Below, in pieces: positions 46,130 to 57,252 of a stretch of 64,000 bases of DNA (its first letter is position 1; each line of letters opens with the position of its first letter). The translations under genes and the position numbers were made by a program. This DNA is from Salisapilia sapeloensis (Eukaryota; Oomycota; Peronosporomycetes; Peronosporales; Salisapiliaceae): positions 1 through 64,000 of the forward strand of contig JAADVB010000053.1 in the NCBI GenBank assembly GCA_023334545.1. The letters run 5' to 3'. The notes beneath the pieces were generated by a model. It searched no databases. It had not been told where the DNA came from and saw only the letters and a program-made list of their open reading frames with translations.

Positions 46130-47749
46130 ATGCACTTTTGGGCAGCTCTCGCAGGCGTGCTGTCGATTGCCACAGCGGAAGCATCTCGCAGCTTCTCGGC
46201 CAAGATCGATGTGCTCGCCTATGCCGACGTATACGAGATGAAACCGGTCGAGAAGGATGGTATGCTCGTCGGTGGTCCATCCCGAGTGATTCCCATTGTA
46301 AAGGACATGCGAGAGAAGAACCCGAACAGCCTCGTTCTCTTCTCCGGTGACACCATGTCTCCTTCCCTCTGGTCATCTCAATTCCACGGCATGCAAATGG
46401 TCGAAGCTCATAATGCCATTGGTGTCGACGCAGCTTGTCTAGGTGCCTCTCCTTCTACCCATCGTTTTACTACTATTGCTCACAAGACTATTCGTATAGG
46501 CAACCACGAGTTTGATTTTGGACTAGAAGGCTTCCGAAACGTTTCGGAAGCATCCAACTTTCCATGGCTGAATGCTAATGTCTATGAGAATGCGACCGAT
46601 GAGCTCTTGACGGGTACCCAAGCTAACCTCGTCCTCAATTTCACAGATGTCCAGGGAAAGCCGTTTACGATCGGGCTCTTTGGCGTCATGTATCAACTCA
46701 ACTCGACCAAGACGGGTGCGTACTGGACCGATCCGATTGAAGCAGCGCGAGAGCAAGTGAAAATCTTGCGCGACGAAAAGAAAGTGGATATGGTCATCGC
46801 ACTCACGCACCAGACGTACGAGGACGACAATGTATTTTCAGACCAAGTCGACGGCATTGACGTCATCTACGCCGGGCATGACCACATCCCGATCCTCCAA
46901 ACGGCATATGGCACGCCGTACATGAAAACTGACCAGGACTTTAAAACGGTATGGACGTCCACCCTCGAGTTCTTCCCAGCGCTAGGGGATGACGCTGCCG
47001 TCACGCGCATGAAACACGATCTCGTTCCAATTGTAGAGGACATGCCTACGGATCCGGAGCTGGACGAAACGATTTCAAAGTTTGCTGATGAAGTTGAAAA
47101 GATCTACAGCAAAGTTATCGGGTCGCTGTGCGTGGATTTGGACATTACCCAAAATCTTGTGCGTGGTAAGGACGCTCCTATCGGTCACCTCTTCACGGAC
47201 TCTTTCCTTGACTTCTACCAAGACCAAAAAGTGGATGCGTCGGTGATGAATGGTGGTGGGATTCGTGGTGACAACGTCCTCTCTGCTGGCGACCTCACGC
47301 TCGGAGATGTTGCTGCGCTCTCTCCTTTTGGTAACCTCGTAATGGTTATCGAGACGGATGGTGCTTCTCTTAAGAAGTACATCGAGAGTGAGATGCAAGC
47401 GACGTGCGGCTATGGTAGCGTGAAGCTTAATGGCTTCTTCGTTCATCCAGGTGGCTTCAAGTATGAATTCGCTTGCACAGGAAATAATGTAGGCAAAATC
47501 AAGAGCATCGAGTGGTTCAATCACCCGACTCGAAGTGGTGCCATTCAAGACAGCGACACCCTTGTGCTTGCGCTCAGTGACTTCCTTTACCAGGATGAGT
47601 TCCTTCCACTCGAGGGCACGACGTCCAAAGTCCTCGTGGACGAAAATGAAGCCAAACTCCAGGATGTGGCTGTCGAAGACTACATCAAAGCGCTGCCAGA
47701 TAAAGATGTCTGCTTGAAGGATGAATCCCGCGTGACGGTCACTTTTTAA
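46130..47749 (+). CDS. Secreted 5'-nucleotidase-like metallophosphatase, copy 2
   Basis: Two exons, 46130-46442 and 46500-47749 (520 aa). It is a close paralogue of the gene at 44128-45761, with the same intron site (CTA G|GC in Gly-Asn-His) and a 57-nt intron that is open and in frame. A signal peptide of about 18 residues precedes the domain. Motifs are GDTMSPSLW, GNHEFDFG, LTHQ, GHDH and NGGGIRGD. As in copy 1, the first metal motif is D33-V-Y35 instead of DxH. The gene arose by tandem duplication; the two copies have diverged throughout, so the duplication is not recent. Confidence 0.88.
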   Translation: MHFWAALAGVLSIATAEASRSFSAKIDVLAYADVYEMKPVEKDGMLVGGPSRVIPIVKDMREKNPNSLVLFSGDTMSPSLWSSQFHGMQMVEAHNAIGVDAACLGASPSTHRFTTIAHKTIRIGNHEFDFGLEGFRNVSEASNFPWLNANVYENATDELLTGTQANLVLNFTDVQGKPFTIGLFGVMYQLNSTKTGAYWTDPIEAAREQVKILRDEKKVDMVIALTHQTYEDDNVFSDQVDGIDVIYAGHDHIPILQTAYGTPYMKTDQDFKTVWTSTLEFFPALGDDAAVTRMKHDLVPIVEDMPTDPELDETISKFADEVEKIYSKVIGSLCVDLDITQNLVRGKDAPIGHLFTDSFLDFYQDQKVDASVMNGGGIRGDNVLSAGDLTLGDVAALSPFGNLVMVIETDGASLKKYIESEMQATCGYGSVKLNGFFVHPGGFKYEFACTGNNVGKIKSIEWFNHPTRSGAIQDSDTLVLALSDFLYQDEFLPLEGTTSKVLVDENEAKLQDVAVEDYIKALPDKDVCLKDESRVTVTF

Positions 47750-48144
47750 TTGTTGATATCCATAACTAAATTGGGTCTAAAGTTTGATTGAAATTCATGA
47801 ATAAATGCATTCTCCTTCTTTTGTTTCCTGTTTAAGATACGTGGATACTGCTCAGTAGTACTGCTATGAGGAATTGGGTTGGTCTTGTGCGTTTATAAAG
47901 CACTCTGTTTTCTTTCTCGGTTACCACTTTACGAAATTGAAATGGACATCATATTCAACTTTATGGAAGCAAGCTACAGCCGATGCGTTGTGCAACTCGT
48001 AAAGTAGCGCGAATGTATATGCTTACCAGTACGTACAGACGAGTTGCGTTAAAGAGTAGCTTGCAATGACTTATCAAATCCAAACTTACAACGTTTATAA
48101 AGAAAGCGATGATGAATAAACAGGATATTGATTCATGCTACGAT
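47750..48144. other. Intergenic stretch between convergent genes
   Basis: About 395 bp between the 5'-nucleotidase (+) and HINT3 (-) stop codons. It is AT-rich with no open frame of note. Confidence 0.5.
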
Positions 48145-48746
48145 CTAATGGTCTTTTTGCTGCCGAAGAGAGTTTATGACAGAAGAAATGCCAATGTATG
48201 AATGTAAGGGTGTCTCAATGAAGCGAAGACGATTCCAGAACGAGGTAAAAGGTAGTCCGATGCAGTGTAGATGCAGATGCGATACGGATGCAAATGGAGG
48301 TCGGTGGAAACCAAACCTAGAGTACGGTATAGAATGGTTAGCAAGGTATGATCGGTATTGCAATTCGAAATCTAACCTGCAGTCGGATGATGGGTTGTAG
48401 CCTTCTTTAGTCATCATCTCCTTTCCTGTCTCAAGCATGTGCTCTACTACAATTGACACATCGGTCACTGCCTTGCTCCCTTGCCTAGTGCAGAGTATAG
48501 GAAGACATACACAGTTCTGTATCGTTCGCTTGGAGTGCATCCACGTTGTCGATATGCCTCTTGGGGACGATGAGCAAGTGTTTGGCTGCTCTTGGACGGC
48601 GATCTTGTATTGCAAAGACGGTCGAGTCCTGCATAATACTGTTACGAGACCTCTCATGCATCTAAAGAAGCCAAACGTACCTCGTAAAGCACGCGTTGCC
48701 GAGCTGCCAAGGCCGATAGATCACAGAATATGCATTTCGCAGCCAT
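48145..48746 (-). CDS. HINT3: HIT-family adenosine phosphoramidase HINT3
   Basis: Four exons: 48681-48746, 48511-48628, 48377-48446, 48145-48316 (141 aa). The N-terminus MAAKCIFCDL has the HIT zinc-site cysteines, followed by HLLIVPKRHIDNV. The histidine triad is HLHLHCIG, preceded by GFHRPPFASVS; the latter is typical of HINT3 and aprataxin-like members. These enzymes hydrolyse adenosine 5'-phosphoramidates. The third exon was placed with a 64-nt intron so that LLEHMLETGKEMM aligns with HINT3; shorter intron options also keep phase but are less likely. Confidence 0.83.
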
Positions 48747-49204
48747 TTGGCGCTTGATGTCCAGAAGTTATGGCGTGTATCCGGAAAGGTTGTTATCAAA
48801 TTCCGACAGCATTTTCATCTACTTTCTCACTCTACTCAACATCTTTCCGATTCTTCTTCGAATGATGCATCTCGACCTAGTATCTCCATTTCCATCTAGA
48901 TCCATTTCGGCGTAACTTGCATGAGGATATCTTATCGTTACTTCAAGAAGGAAATTTCTAATTCCAAGGAATATCTTTGCATGCGCCTGTTCAAGCTTGT
49001 CAGTATCTTGTCCTTCTCCTTACTTCCAACCTCGAGGTCTTCATTCTAGCTGTTGCCATCGGGAACAAGCTCTCGTTTGTGCAGCAGATCCTCCTTGTGC
49101 ACACTTAAGTGCCACTTCAGCGTGAAGCACATCGAAACAGCTTTCAGACGGGAGAGGACGGCTCGAGGTCACTGGGTTGGTCCATACGTTCTTGACACTC
49201 CACC
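48747..49204. other. Divergent promoter region, no gene seen
   Basis: 458 bp between the HINT3 and the SDR-FYVE start codons. Short open frames only. Confidence 0.5.
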
Positions 49205-52200
49205 ATGCTCTTTGGTCCGCAGTACGACGATGATGTGAATGAACGGCCGGAAGGGACTTCGACGACTGGCCCGCCTTCTCGACGTAAGAAGACGTCGAAA
49301 GTGAAGCACACGCGGGATACCGGTGGGTCCAAGCCTGCGTCTCGTTCCAAGCGCCAGAACACGAATGGCGTCATGTCTAGTCCTACGTCCAAGACGTCCA
49401 ATGGGTTCAACGCCAATGGTACTGCTCAGCACAATAGTAGCGCGACAGCCAAGCCACGGCGGCATGAAGCCAATCGACGGACGAATATTACGTCGAGTCG
49501 AAAGAAGCACGTCGCGTCCGTCGAGCCGTTGCCGCCGACGAATAAAGAGACCATGTACGAGACCGTGTGGAAGCATCTGAAATTCCGTAAGCACGTTATC
49601 AAGTTAGCGTGGGCGGGGAGCGAGAAACCCATTTGCGTCACGGGTGTCGACGGCTTCCTCGCGTCATGGATCGCCTGTGAGCTCTTGACAGCAGGATATA
49701 GAGTCCGAGGGACTGTGCAGAACCGCAAGGACGACGTCTCCGGACTCACATCGCTACCTCAAGCGCACAACTTTACAGTCGTCGAGACTTCGCTCCTGAC
49801 GCCGGAAGCCTGCGACTTGGCTGTGCAAGGTACGGCTTTATTACGATAAAGAGATGAAACGAGTATTAAAGGTCTAGTATGTCTATAGGTTGTGAGTTTG
49901 TCATCCACACGGGAACGCCTTCGTCGTGCTCGGTGCGAGATCCTCTGTCGGAGCAGCAGGAACCAGGCGTCCACAGTATCGGCAGCCGCATGCATTGCAT
50001 CATACCGATGATGACCAACTTTATCCAGGCATGTGCTCGTGCTCATATCAAGCGCGTGGTCTTGACGTCGTCTATCGCTGCCATGGCCGACTCGGTCTCC
50101 CCCACGTCGATCATCAATGATGCGTGCTGGAACACGACGTCAACTTTAGAGCGTAATCCTCACTTTCTCAGTCTGAAACTAGCAGAAGAAGCTGCGTGGC
50201 AGCTCGTGGACCAGTTGCCGAAAGATCGCAAGGTGGATCTCGTGACGATCAACGCCGGCACGCTCTTCGGTCCTGCGCTATCCAAGTCGAAGTTGTCGCA
50301 AGGTAACCAGATCATCTTTGACCTCGTGACTGGACAGTTCTCTGCGCTCGTGGATCTCAACTGGAGTATGGTCGACGTCCGCGACTGTGCTCGAGCGCAT
50401 ATCCTCGCACTTGAGAATAGCGAAGCGAAAGGACGATACGTATGTGTCCACAAGAGTGTCTGGATGAAGGAGATTGTCGAGACGCTTGCGTCGAATGGTT
50501 ATAGCGGTCGAGATTTACCCTGGAAGGTAGGTCTCCCGAACTGGGTGGCGCGCCTCCCAGCGTATTCACTGCAGCTAGGTCAAGTAGGCTGCTCGCTCTA
50601 CGCGCGTGATCCGACATATCCTCGAGCGTCGCCTTATTTGAACGACAAGGTCGTGGATCAGCTGAATCTGCTCTTCCGAGACGTTCGCGAGACGATCGTC
50701 GAGACGGCGAATGATCTGCTCAAGTGGGGCTACATTAAGCCATGGGCAGAAGACCACGAGACGAGTGCATGCACGTGCTGCGGCAATACATTTACGTTCT
50801 ATCGTCGTAAGCACCATTGCCGAGAGTGTGGAGAGATCATCTGCGGCGTGTGCTCCATGTCTCGAGCTGTCGTGGAAGGCACGGAAGGCAAGGCTCGTCT
50901 GTGCGACCGGTGCGTGAAGAACTCCGTGCCTGGGCTCGTGACGATGCTCAAGGAGGATGATCCGGATAATAAGCGCAAGGCAGTCGTAGCGCTCGAGTCT
51001 CTCATGGAGAACGCTTCGAACCACGACTATGTCACTCGTTTCGATGGCATCCGCTTCTTACTCGAAGCGCTGCATCTACATGACGAGACGACGGCAGAAC
51101 ATGCTGCTGGAGCCTTGTTTGCGCTTAGCACAAGCGTCTCAAGTAGTCTGCAGATGGTGCTGGAAGGTGCTGTCCTTCAGATGCTCGAGGTGGAGGAGAC
51201 GACGCGTACGTGGGCCTTGTGTCTCCAAGCACTGCGTAACATTTGGAAACAGATCAATCGCGATGACTTTCGACGTATGTTGCATGCCGTGTCGCGAGTG
51301 TCTTCGGAAGGATCGATGCGAGGAAATGTCCTCTTGACGTTTGTCCACATGATGGATCCTCGAGAGATGCCTTCTCTCCTACCGGAAGGACTCGTGACCG
51401 TTCTCTATCAAATGTTGCAATCTCCAGATGATTTTTCCCGCTGTGCTGCAGCGCATGCGATTAAGCACTTGGTCCCAGTGGACTATGATCCAGACCTGAC
51501 GATCGAAGTGCCTCCATTCGACGTGGACAACCATGAAGAGTTGTTTTTGAATTCGTCTCTCTCCGATCTGCAGTTCCTCGTGAAAGGCCACATCCAGCCG
51601 ATCAATGCACACAAGGTCGTTCTTTTCTTTCGCAATTCGTACTTTAAGAACATGGTTCGCTTCGGCTCTGCTTCGAGTCAAAAGGCCATGATCGAGATTG
51701 ATAACTGCAGCTACGAAGTCTTTAGCATCCTCCTTCGATTCCTCTACACTGGTGAAGTGGACATTACGCCAGATGTCGCGGAAGAGCTGTTGCGTGCAGC
51801 ATCCTTCTATTGTGTCTATGAACTGCAGAAACGAGCGGAAGCTTTCTTAAGTAGTCAGATTGATGTTGCGAATGTCGTCGACTTGCTATCGCTTGCGGAG
51901 GAGTGTCATGCCGTCGACTTGAAGAAGAACTGCGTCCCGTTCTTGATGAAACATATACATGACGTCGTCCGCTTACCAGCTTACGAGGAGCATCGTGTGC
52001 GGTCGACGGAAGAAGTGCTCAAGGCGCTCGCAGGTATGCTCGGTCCGGAGTGGGAGGCGAGTCTGTCGGCGCTCAAGCAGGAGATGGAGGGCTCACCGGT
52101 CGAGTCGCTGGCTGGAGACGACGTCAAGGCACCGTCGTCACTTCCACGTTCCGGAGCGCCGAGGGCTGTGGAAGTGGATGAAGAAGGCAACTACGTCCTG

Positions 52201-52398
52201 TCGCCCAAGTTCCTCCTAAGTCCCGTGGCGCCTCGAAGTACCGATAGTCGCCAGCACTCGTTTGTCGAGTCGCCCCGGATGCGCGGCGTGGAGGATCCGA
52301 GCTACCTACCTCAACTGAGTCCCAACGCGTCGTTCTTCCAGCGTCCGAGGAACGTATCGAATGACTTTTCCGAAGGCATCTCGGAAGGTGTGTGTTAG
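49205..52398 (+). CDS. SDR (dihydroflavonol/cinnamoyl-CoA reductase-like)-FYVE-ARM-BTB chimera
   Basis: Two exons, 49205-49829 and 49889-52398 (1044 aa). A disordered basic N-terminus (1-140) is followed by an extended SDR/Rossmann domain (143-480). It has TGVDGFLASW in the glycine-rich site and LTSSIAAM. A FYVE finger (about 495-560) has WAED, FYRRKHHCRECG and CDRC, the complete PtdIns3P-binding set. Armadillo/HEAT-like helices cover about 565-760. A BTB/POZ domain follows from about 765 (DLQFLVKGH..INAHKVVL). The tail is disordered. In the SDR, the YxxxK site reads FLSLK (Phe301, Lys305). FYVE places the protein on early endosomes, BTB suggests a cullin-3 link or dimerisation; both are inference. 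Confidence 0.86.
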
Positions 52399-52574
52399 CT
52401 CATCACGAGGGCGACGTTGCTATAATTCTTTTTTAATGCATGTATCCTTTTGCTTTATAGCTTGGAGAACCTATAGTCGTACTTTAGTGAACTTCCAAGT
52501 TCTCTTCCGGAGGTGACAAAGAGAGAAACTGCAGTTAAGTAGGCAGTGTCCGGCAGCGAGTCGGCGTCCATAGC

Positions 52575-55368
52575 ATGAGTTTCGACAAGGATGACGCGAG
52601 AGATGGTGTGTATGTGCAGGTTGGGAATGCATCTACAGGTGCTAGTTATCGCATCTTGCTTGCTTCGAACGAGTATGTCAGTTTATTGTCTTAGCGTTTT
52701 AGCTTCCGAGCTTTTACGGCTTCTTATTGTACTTTTATATCTCGATACGATGCTTATGCATGTGTTGTGTTAGTGTGACCGTGGAGAAACTACGTGAAGA
52801 ACTGTTTCAAGTCAGTAGCGTGGCACCGCGAGATCAGATTCTGCTCGGCGGACCTCCTTTTTCTCGCTTAGATCCGCGAAGAACGATCAGCACGTACGAC
52901 GTCACGTCTGTACGTTGATTGCCATGTATACAGCGATTGAAAGAGGTCTTATACAGCGTGCGTAGGAAAATAAGCAAGTCTTCTTATACGACAAGCGGAT
53001 GCTGTCTCAGGAGAACCCAACACCTCCAGAGACACAGCTTGCACCCACACGCGTCCAACGTATGCTGCCAAGTACAATCTATCTTGTAACTATGCTCATA
53101 TCATTTGTGCACGTAGCGGCGGAGGCTCCCGTCCAGTCGTCGGAAGGCTCGAAGCAGCTGAGTGAGTCTTCTAGTCCACTTCTTCGGGCATTAGCAGACT
53201 ATGAATCTCACTTCCAGGTACAGGTGCGGCAAAGCCAAGCACTCGAACAGAGTACACATGCGAATATGGAAGCTTGTGCACAGGCTGCAAAGGAACTCGA
53301 GGTGCAGTCCCAAGCAATTGACGCTGCCATCTCGAACCTCGAGATATTTAAAGTATCCATGACAAAGCACTTTCGACCGTTCTGGGACGACTTTACCACT
53401 GCCCAAGACCATCACAAGCATCTTTTATCCAACTTTGACACGTACTTGGAGGCTCTAGCAACTGTTGAGCTCCATCCGTCGCTCGCGACGTCCGAGAAAA
53501 AGACCTTGTACGACTGCATTCCCGTCGATCGAGAGCGAGAGTGGGCGACACAGTGTCAAAAGTCTCAGGAGCATGTTCTAGAACAAGTGGAGAAGCTTAA
53601 ATCTATGCATGAGAGCGTCGAGAAGCAAGTGACGGAGCTTGTGGAAGCGCAGAACAGTGTATCTGGACATTGCTCTGGTGCGTCGAAAGCTCTAGAAGAG
53701 ATGAAAGAGCATGCGAAAGTTCAGGCGGAGATCACGGCGAAGCTGAATGCGAATCTCGAGTACGTGATGCACAAGATCTCCGAGACGTCGTCAACGCTAA
53801 GTCAATCGAATGCCATGCACGCATCGTCGAATGCATTGGAAGTATGTCGAAATATTGATGAGCTCTATCGGGAGCAGCATGACTTAGTTCCAACCTCTGA
53901 AAGTCATGCGGAGGAAGTCATCAAGCGTCTCGAGCGCGTTGCACAAGTAAAAAACTCGTTCTTTTCGACCGTCCATTCGAGTATGCGTCAAGTGTCTTCA
54001 TCTCAATCTCAAATCCGAGACTTTGAGAGCTCTCTGACGATGCTCAAGGAAGCATTAGCAGCTCAGAAACGGCACTTTGGAGAGCTAGAGCACTTGGAGA
54101 AACTACCAGACGCATACGAAGCTTGTCTGGAAGAGATTGTCCGGAGAAGACGTTATGGAGTTATGTTTTCGAATCGGATTCAGACGATGGCGGAGGAGTT
54201 AGCACAGCTACGGCAGAGAGAAGTGCAGGCTCGAGAGAGTTTCCTACAGAGCTATGGACAGCACTTACCTCGAGAGTTTGTGCCTGGATTAGCCGAGAAG
54301 CCGTCGCATTGTGAGTTTCGAATGCGTCCGTTCGATCAGGATTTACCTGACGTTGGCGACGTGGAGCTGGAGGACAAGGCGGATGGGAGTGACGTGGATG
54401 CGCAGGCACTGGCGAAGAGGTGCAAAGAGTTGGAAGCAAAGGTGGCTGAGCTAGAGAGTCAAGTGCGTGCGTCTGATAAGAAGGATGTGTCGGAGAGCGT
54501 CGGGTCGGATGCGTCCAAGGCAGGAGACTCTTCCTGTGAGTTCCCGCTGGTGCTGGCGCTTGCAGGGGAGATGAGCCACGCGTCGGACGGGTCCGAAGGA
54601 GAGCACAAGTTGGATGCGAATGGAAGTAGCAGACGCGATCAGGAGATGGCCAAGCTTGTGCGGGAGAACCAAGAGTACTTGTTGAACGCTGCGGCGTTTG
54701 AAGGGGAGATGAAGGAGAGTATGCGTCGAGAGAAGAATCTGCAAGAGGCGCAGGCAAATCTGCAGCAGTCAGTCCAGAGTCTGCAGATCAGCGTCGGTGT
54801 TCATAAATCGTCACTTGTCAAGGTGTTGGACTTGTTGGAGCTGCAGGTCGAAGGAGATGTGGACGAGTACCTCAAGTATCATATGAGTGATGTGGAGGAG
54901 AGGATCCAGACGCTCGTGACGAGTAAGGATCGAGAGCGTCAGTTGGAGCAGGAGCTCGAGGAACAGGAGCAGAAGGTGCATGAACTATCGACAAGCGATG
55001 AGTCGTTCAAGATTTCCTTCCGTAGCTTTGACGTAAATGACCTCGCGCTGTTTCTACCGACGTCGGCGCCAGGGAGTGACGCCCAGCGTGTGTACTTGGC
55101 GTTCCACTTGGACTGTCCACATCGGTTCTTATCGCAAGAGTCGATCACGTCCTTTAGCACGAGTCTTTCGAATGGCCGAACAAGGTACGACCTGTCGCTA
55201 TCTTTTTGATATGTAGGTCTGATGATTGTATCTAGATATCCTGATTATGTGGTTGGCCGGATCGTCTTCATCGATGAGCAAGTGGCGACGGAAAGCAACA
55301 ATCCGTATGCACTTCCTCTCGAAACCACGTTTTACACGCTCACGGTCGCAAGTCTGCATGAAACTTAA
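52575..55368 (+). CDS. ATG11: Selective-autophagy scaffold ATG11/FIP200-like
   Basis: Five exons: 52575-52672, 52774-52909, 52966-53071, 53117-55184, 55236-55368 (846 aa). A ubiquitin-like start (VEKLREELFQ, LGGPPF) is followed by long coiled coils. The conserved central block reads VRRRRYGVMFSNRIQ..ESFLQSYGQHLPREFVPGL. The C-terminal claw domain has DLALFLPT..YLAFHLDCPHRFLS and, from the last exon, VVGRIVFID and NNPYALPL. ATG11/RB1CC1 proteins bind the ATG1/ULK1 kinase and cargo receptors. The 45-nt segment 53072-53116 is open in frame; I treat it as an intron because it would code for a hydrophobic stretch out of place in a cytosolic scaffold. Confidence 0.83.
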
Positions 55369-55515
55369 ACCGGATGAATCCAAGTGGCAATTGTTGGCTA
55401 TTTTATAGATTGTTTCTAGTTTGGAATTTTTGTTCTTGTGTTCTTTTGGTTGGAAATATTCTAGAAAAAGAAAGAAAGCCTTCTTTCGATATCTTTATAT
55501 TCGTCTAGAAAGAAA

Positions 55516-57132
55516 ATGGTGCAAGTGAAGATTAAATGGGGCAAGCAGACGTTCGACATGGACGTCGATAAGTCCCAACCGGTGGATCAGCTCAAGGCAC
55601 AGATCTTTGCTCTCACGTCCGTACCGGTGGAACGACAGAAACTCATGTCCAAAGCTTGGAAAGGCATGCTCAAGGACGACACGGATCTCAATTCGCTCGA
55701 CAAACTCGTCGACGGCGCGAATGTCATGCTTATGGGATCTGCCGATACGGTCAGCAAGCCACAGGAGCCGACTGTTTTCATTGAAGACATGGCGTCCAAG
55801 GACATCGCGGCATCCGGCGTCGTCTACCCGGCAGGACTGGCCAACCTTGGCAACACGTGTTACATGAACGCTACGCTGCAATGTCTGCGTAAAGTCACCG
55901 AGTTCCGGGACTCGCTTAAAGAGTATAACGGAGGAGCATCGGGAGACATGGCCAGTAGCTTCACCACGACGCTACGAGACCTCTACGCGCAGCTCGAATC
56001 CAGCGTCGATGGCGTCACGCCTGCTCTTTTCGTCACTGTACGTCCTCAGCTACTCTTGCTCGTTGGTATACGTCTTACCATGCTTTTATAATCTTACTAG
56101 GTGCTACGTCGAGCGTACCCTCAATTCGCACAGCAGTCTCCTCGCGGAGGTTTCATGCAGCAAGATAGTGAAGAGTTCTTGTCGACCTTGTTGTCTACGC
56201 TGCAACGTACGCTGACCAAGCCAGTGGATTTCTCATCTATCGAGCCAGCGAACAACATGATTGACGCTCTCTTTGGTCTCGAGATGAATGAAAAGTATCT
56301 TTGATAACAAGTAGAGAAGAGGAATGGGATCTCATGTCTGTACTAGGTTGACGTGTGCCGAGACAGATGCCGAGCCAGCAATTGAACGCAAAGAACGAGC
56401 GTTGAAGCTTGTGTGCAATATCACGATGCAGACGAATCACTTGTCGGAAGGCATTAAGGTCGGTTTAGAAGGCACGATGGAGAAGAATTCGGAGGTGCTC
56501 GGTCGAGACGCGACGTGGAAGACGACGCAGCGGATAAGCCGTCTACCAAAGTACTTGTGCGTCCAGTTCATGCGCTTTTACTGGAAGCCGACGCCGGATA
56601 GTCGTGACCATGCAGGTGTCAAGTGCAAGATGCTGCGTCCCATCGCCTTCCCACAGGTGCTTGATGTCTACGACTTCTGCTCGGACGAGTTGCAGAAGAC
56701 ACTCAAGGTGTCTCGTGATAAACACGCAGATGAGATCATGAACGAGTTCAAGGAAGACGAGAACATGGAGAAGGAAGAGAAGGAGGACAAGGACCCAGAG
56801 CTCGAAGCTGCCAAGGCGCTGTCGATGGGCGTCACGTCCCCTGGCATTGGTCTCCCGAACGACTTCCAGGGCAACTACGAGCTGTACGCAATTCTGACGC
56901 ACAAGGGTCGGTCGGCTGACAGTGGCCACTACATGGCGTGGGTGCGTCAGGAAGGAGGTACATCATGCATAGCTTTTACGAATATAGGAGGAAGCTAATG
57001 ATACAACTAGATGACTGGTTCTGCTACGACGATGACGACGTGTCGCCGTGCAAGACGGAGGACATTCAAAAACTCAAGGGCGGAGGAGACTGGCACATGG
57101 CCTACCTAGCCTTCTACCGGGCCAAGAATTAA
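55516..57132 (+). CDS. USP14: Proteasomal ubiquitin hydrolase USP14/Ubp6
   Basis: Four exons: 55516-56037, 56101-56294, 56347-56957, 57011-57132 (482 aa). An N-terminal ubiquitin-like domain (KIKWGKQTFDMDVD) docks on the proteasome. The catalytic domain follows: GLANLGNTCYMNATLQCL contains the active Cys, and GHYMAWV the active His. The UCH end is WHMAYLAFYRAKN. The length equals animal USP14 (494 aa). The enzyme trims ubiquitin from substrates at the 26S proteasome. An acidic insertion (EDENMEKEEKEDKDPE) sits in the middle of the domain, as in relatives. Confidence 0.93.
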
Positions 57133-57252
57133 GCGAATACAACGATACACTTGGTTTCCAAAGCCCGATTTGTACATGCACTTTGTCATTCTATGGCGAT
57201 GTGAAAACCTTGGAGCTCTCTACCTGCCATACGTCCTACAAAAAGAAAAAAA

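Noticed and set aside
48377-48510. 28-nt and 37-nt introns in HINT3
   Set aside because: Both keep phase but are shorter than any other intron here; the 64-nt version gives the sequence expected for HINT3.
53041-53120. A hydrophobic stretch inside the ATG11-like protein that looks like a membrane anchor
   Set aside because: It is best explained as a 45-nt in-frame intron (53072-53116) with GT..AG ends and matching phase; ATG11 proteins are cytosolic.
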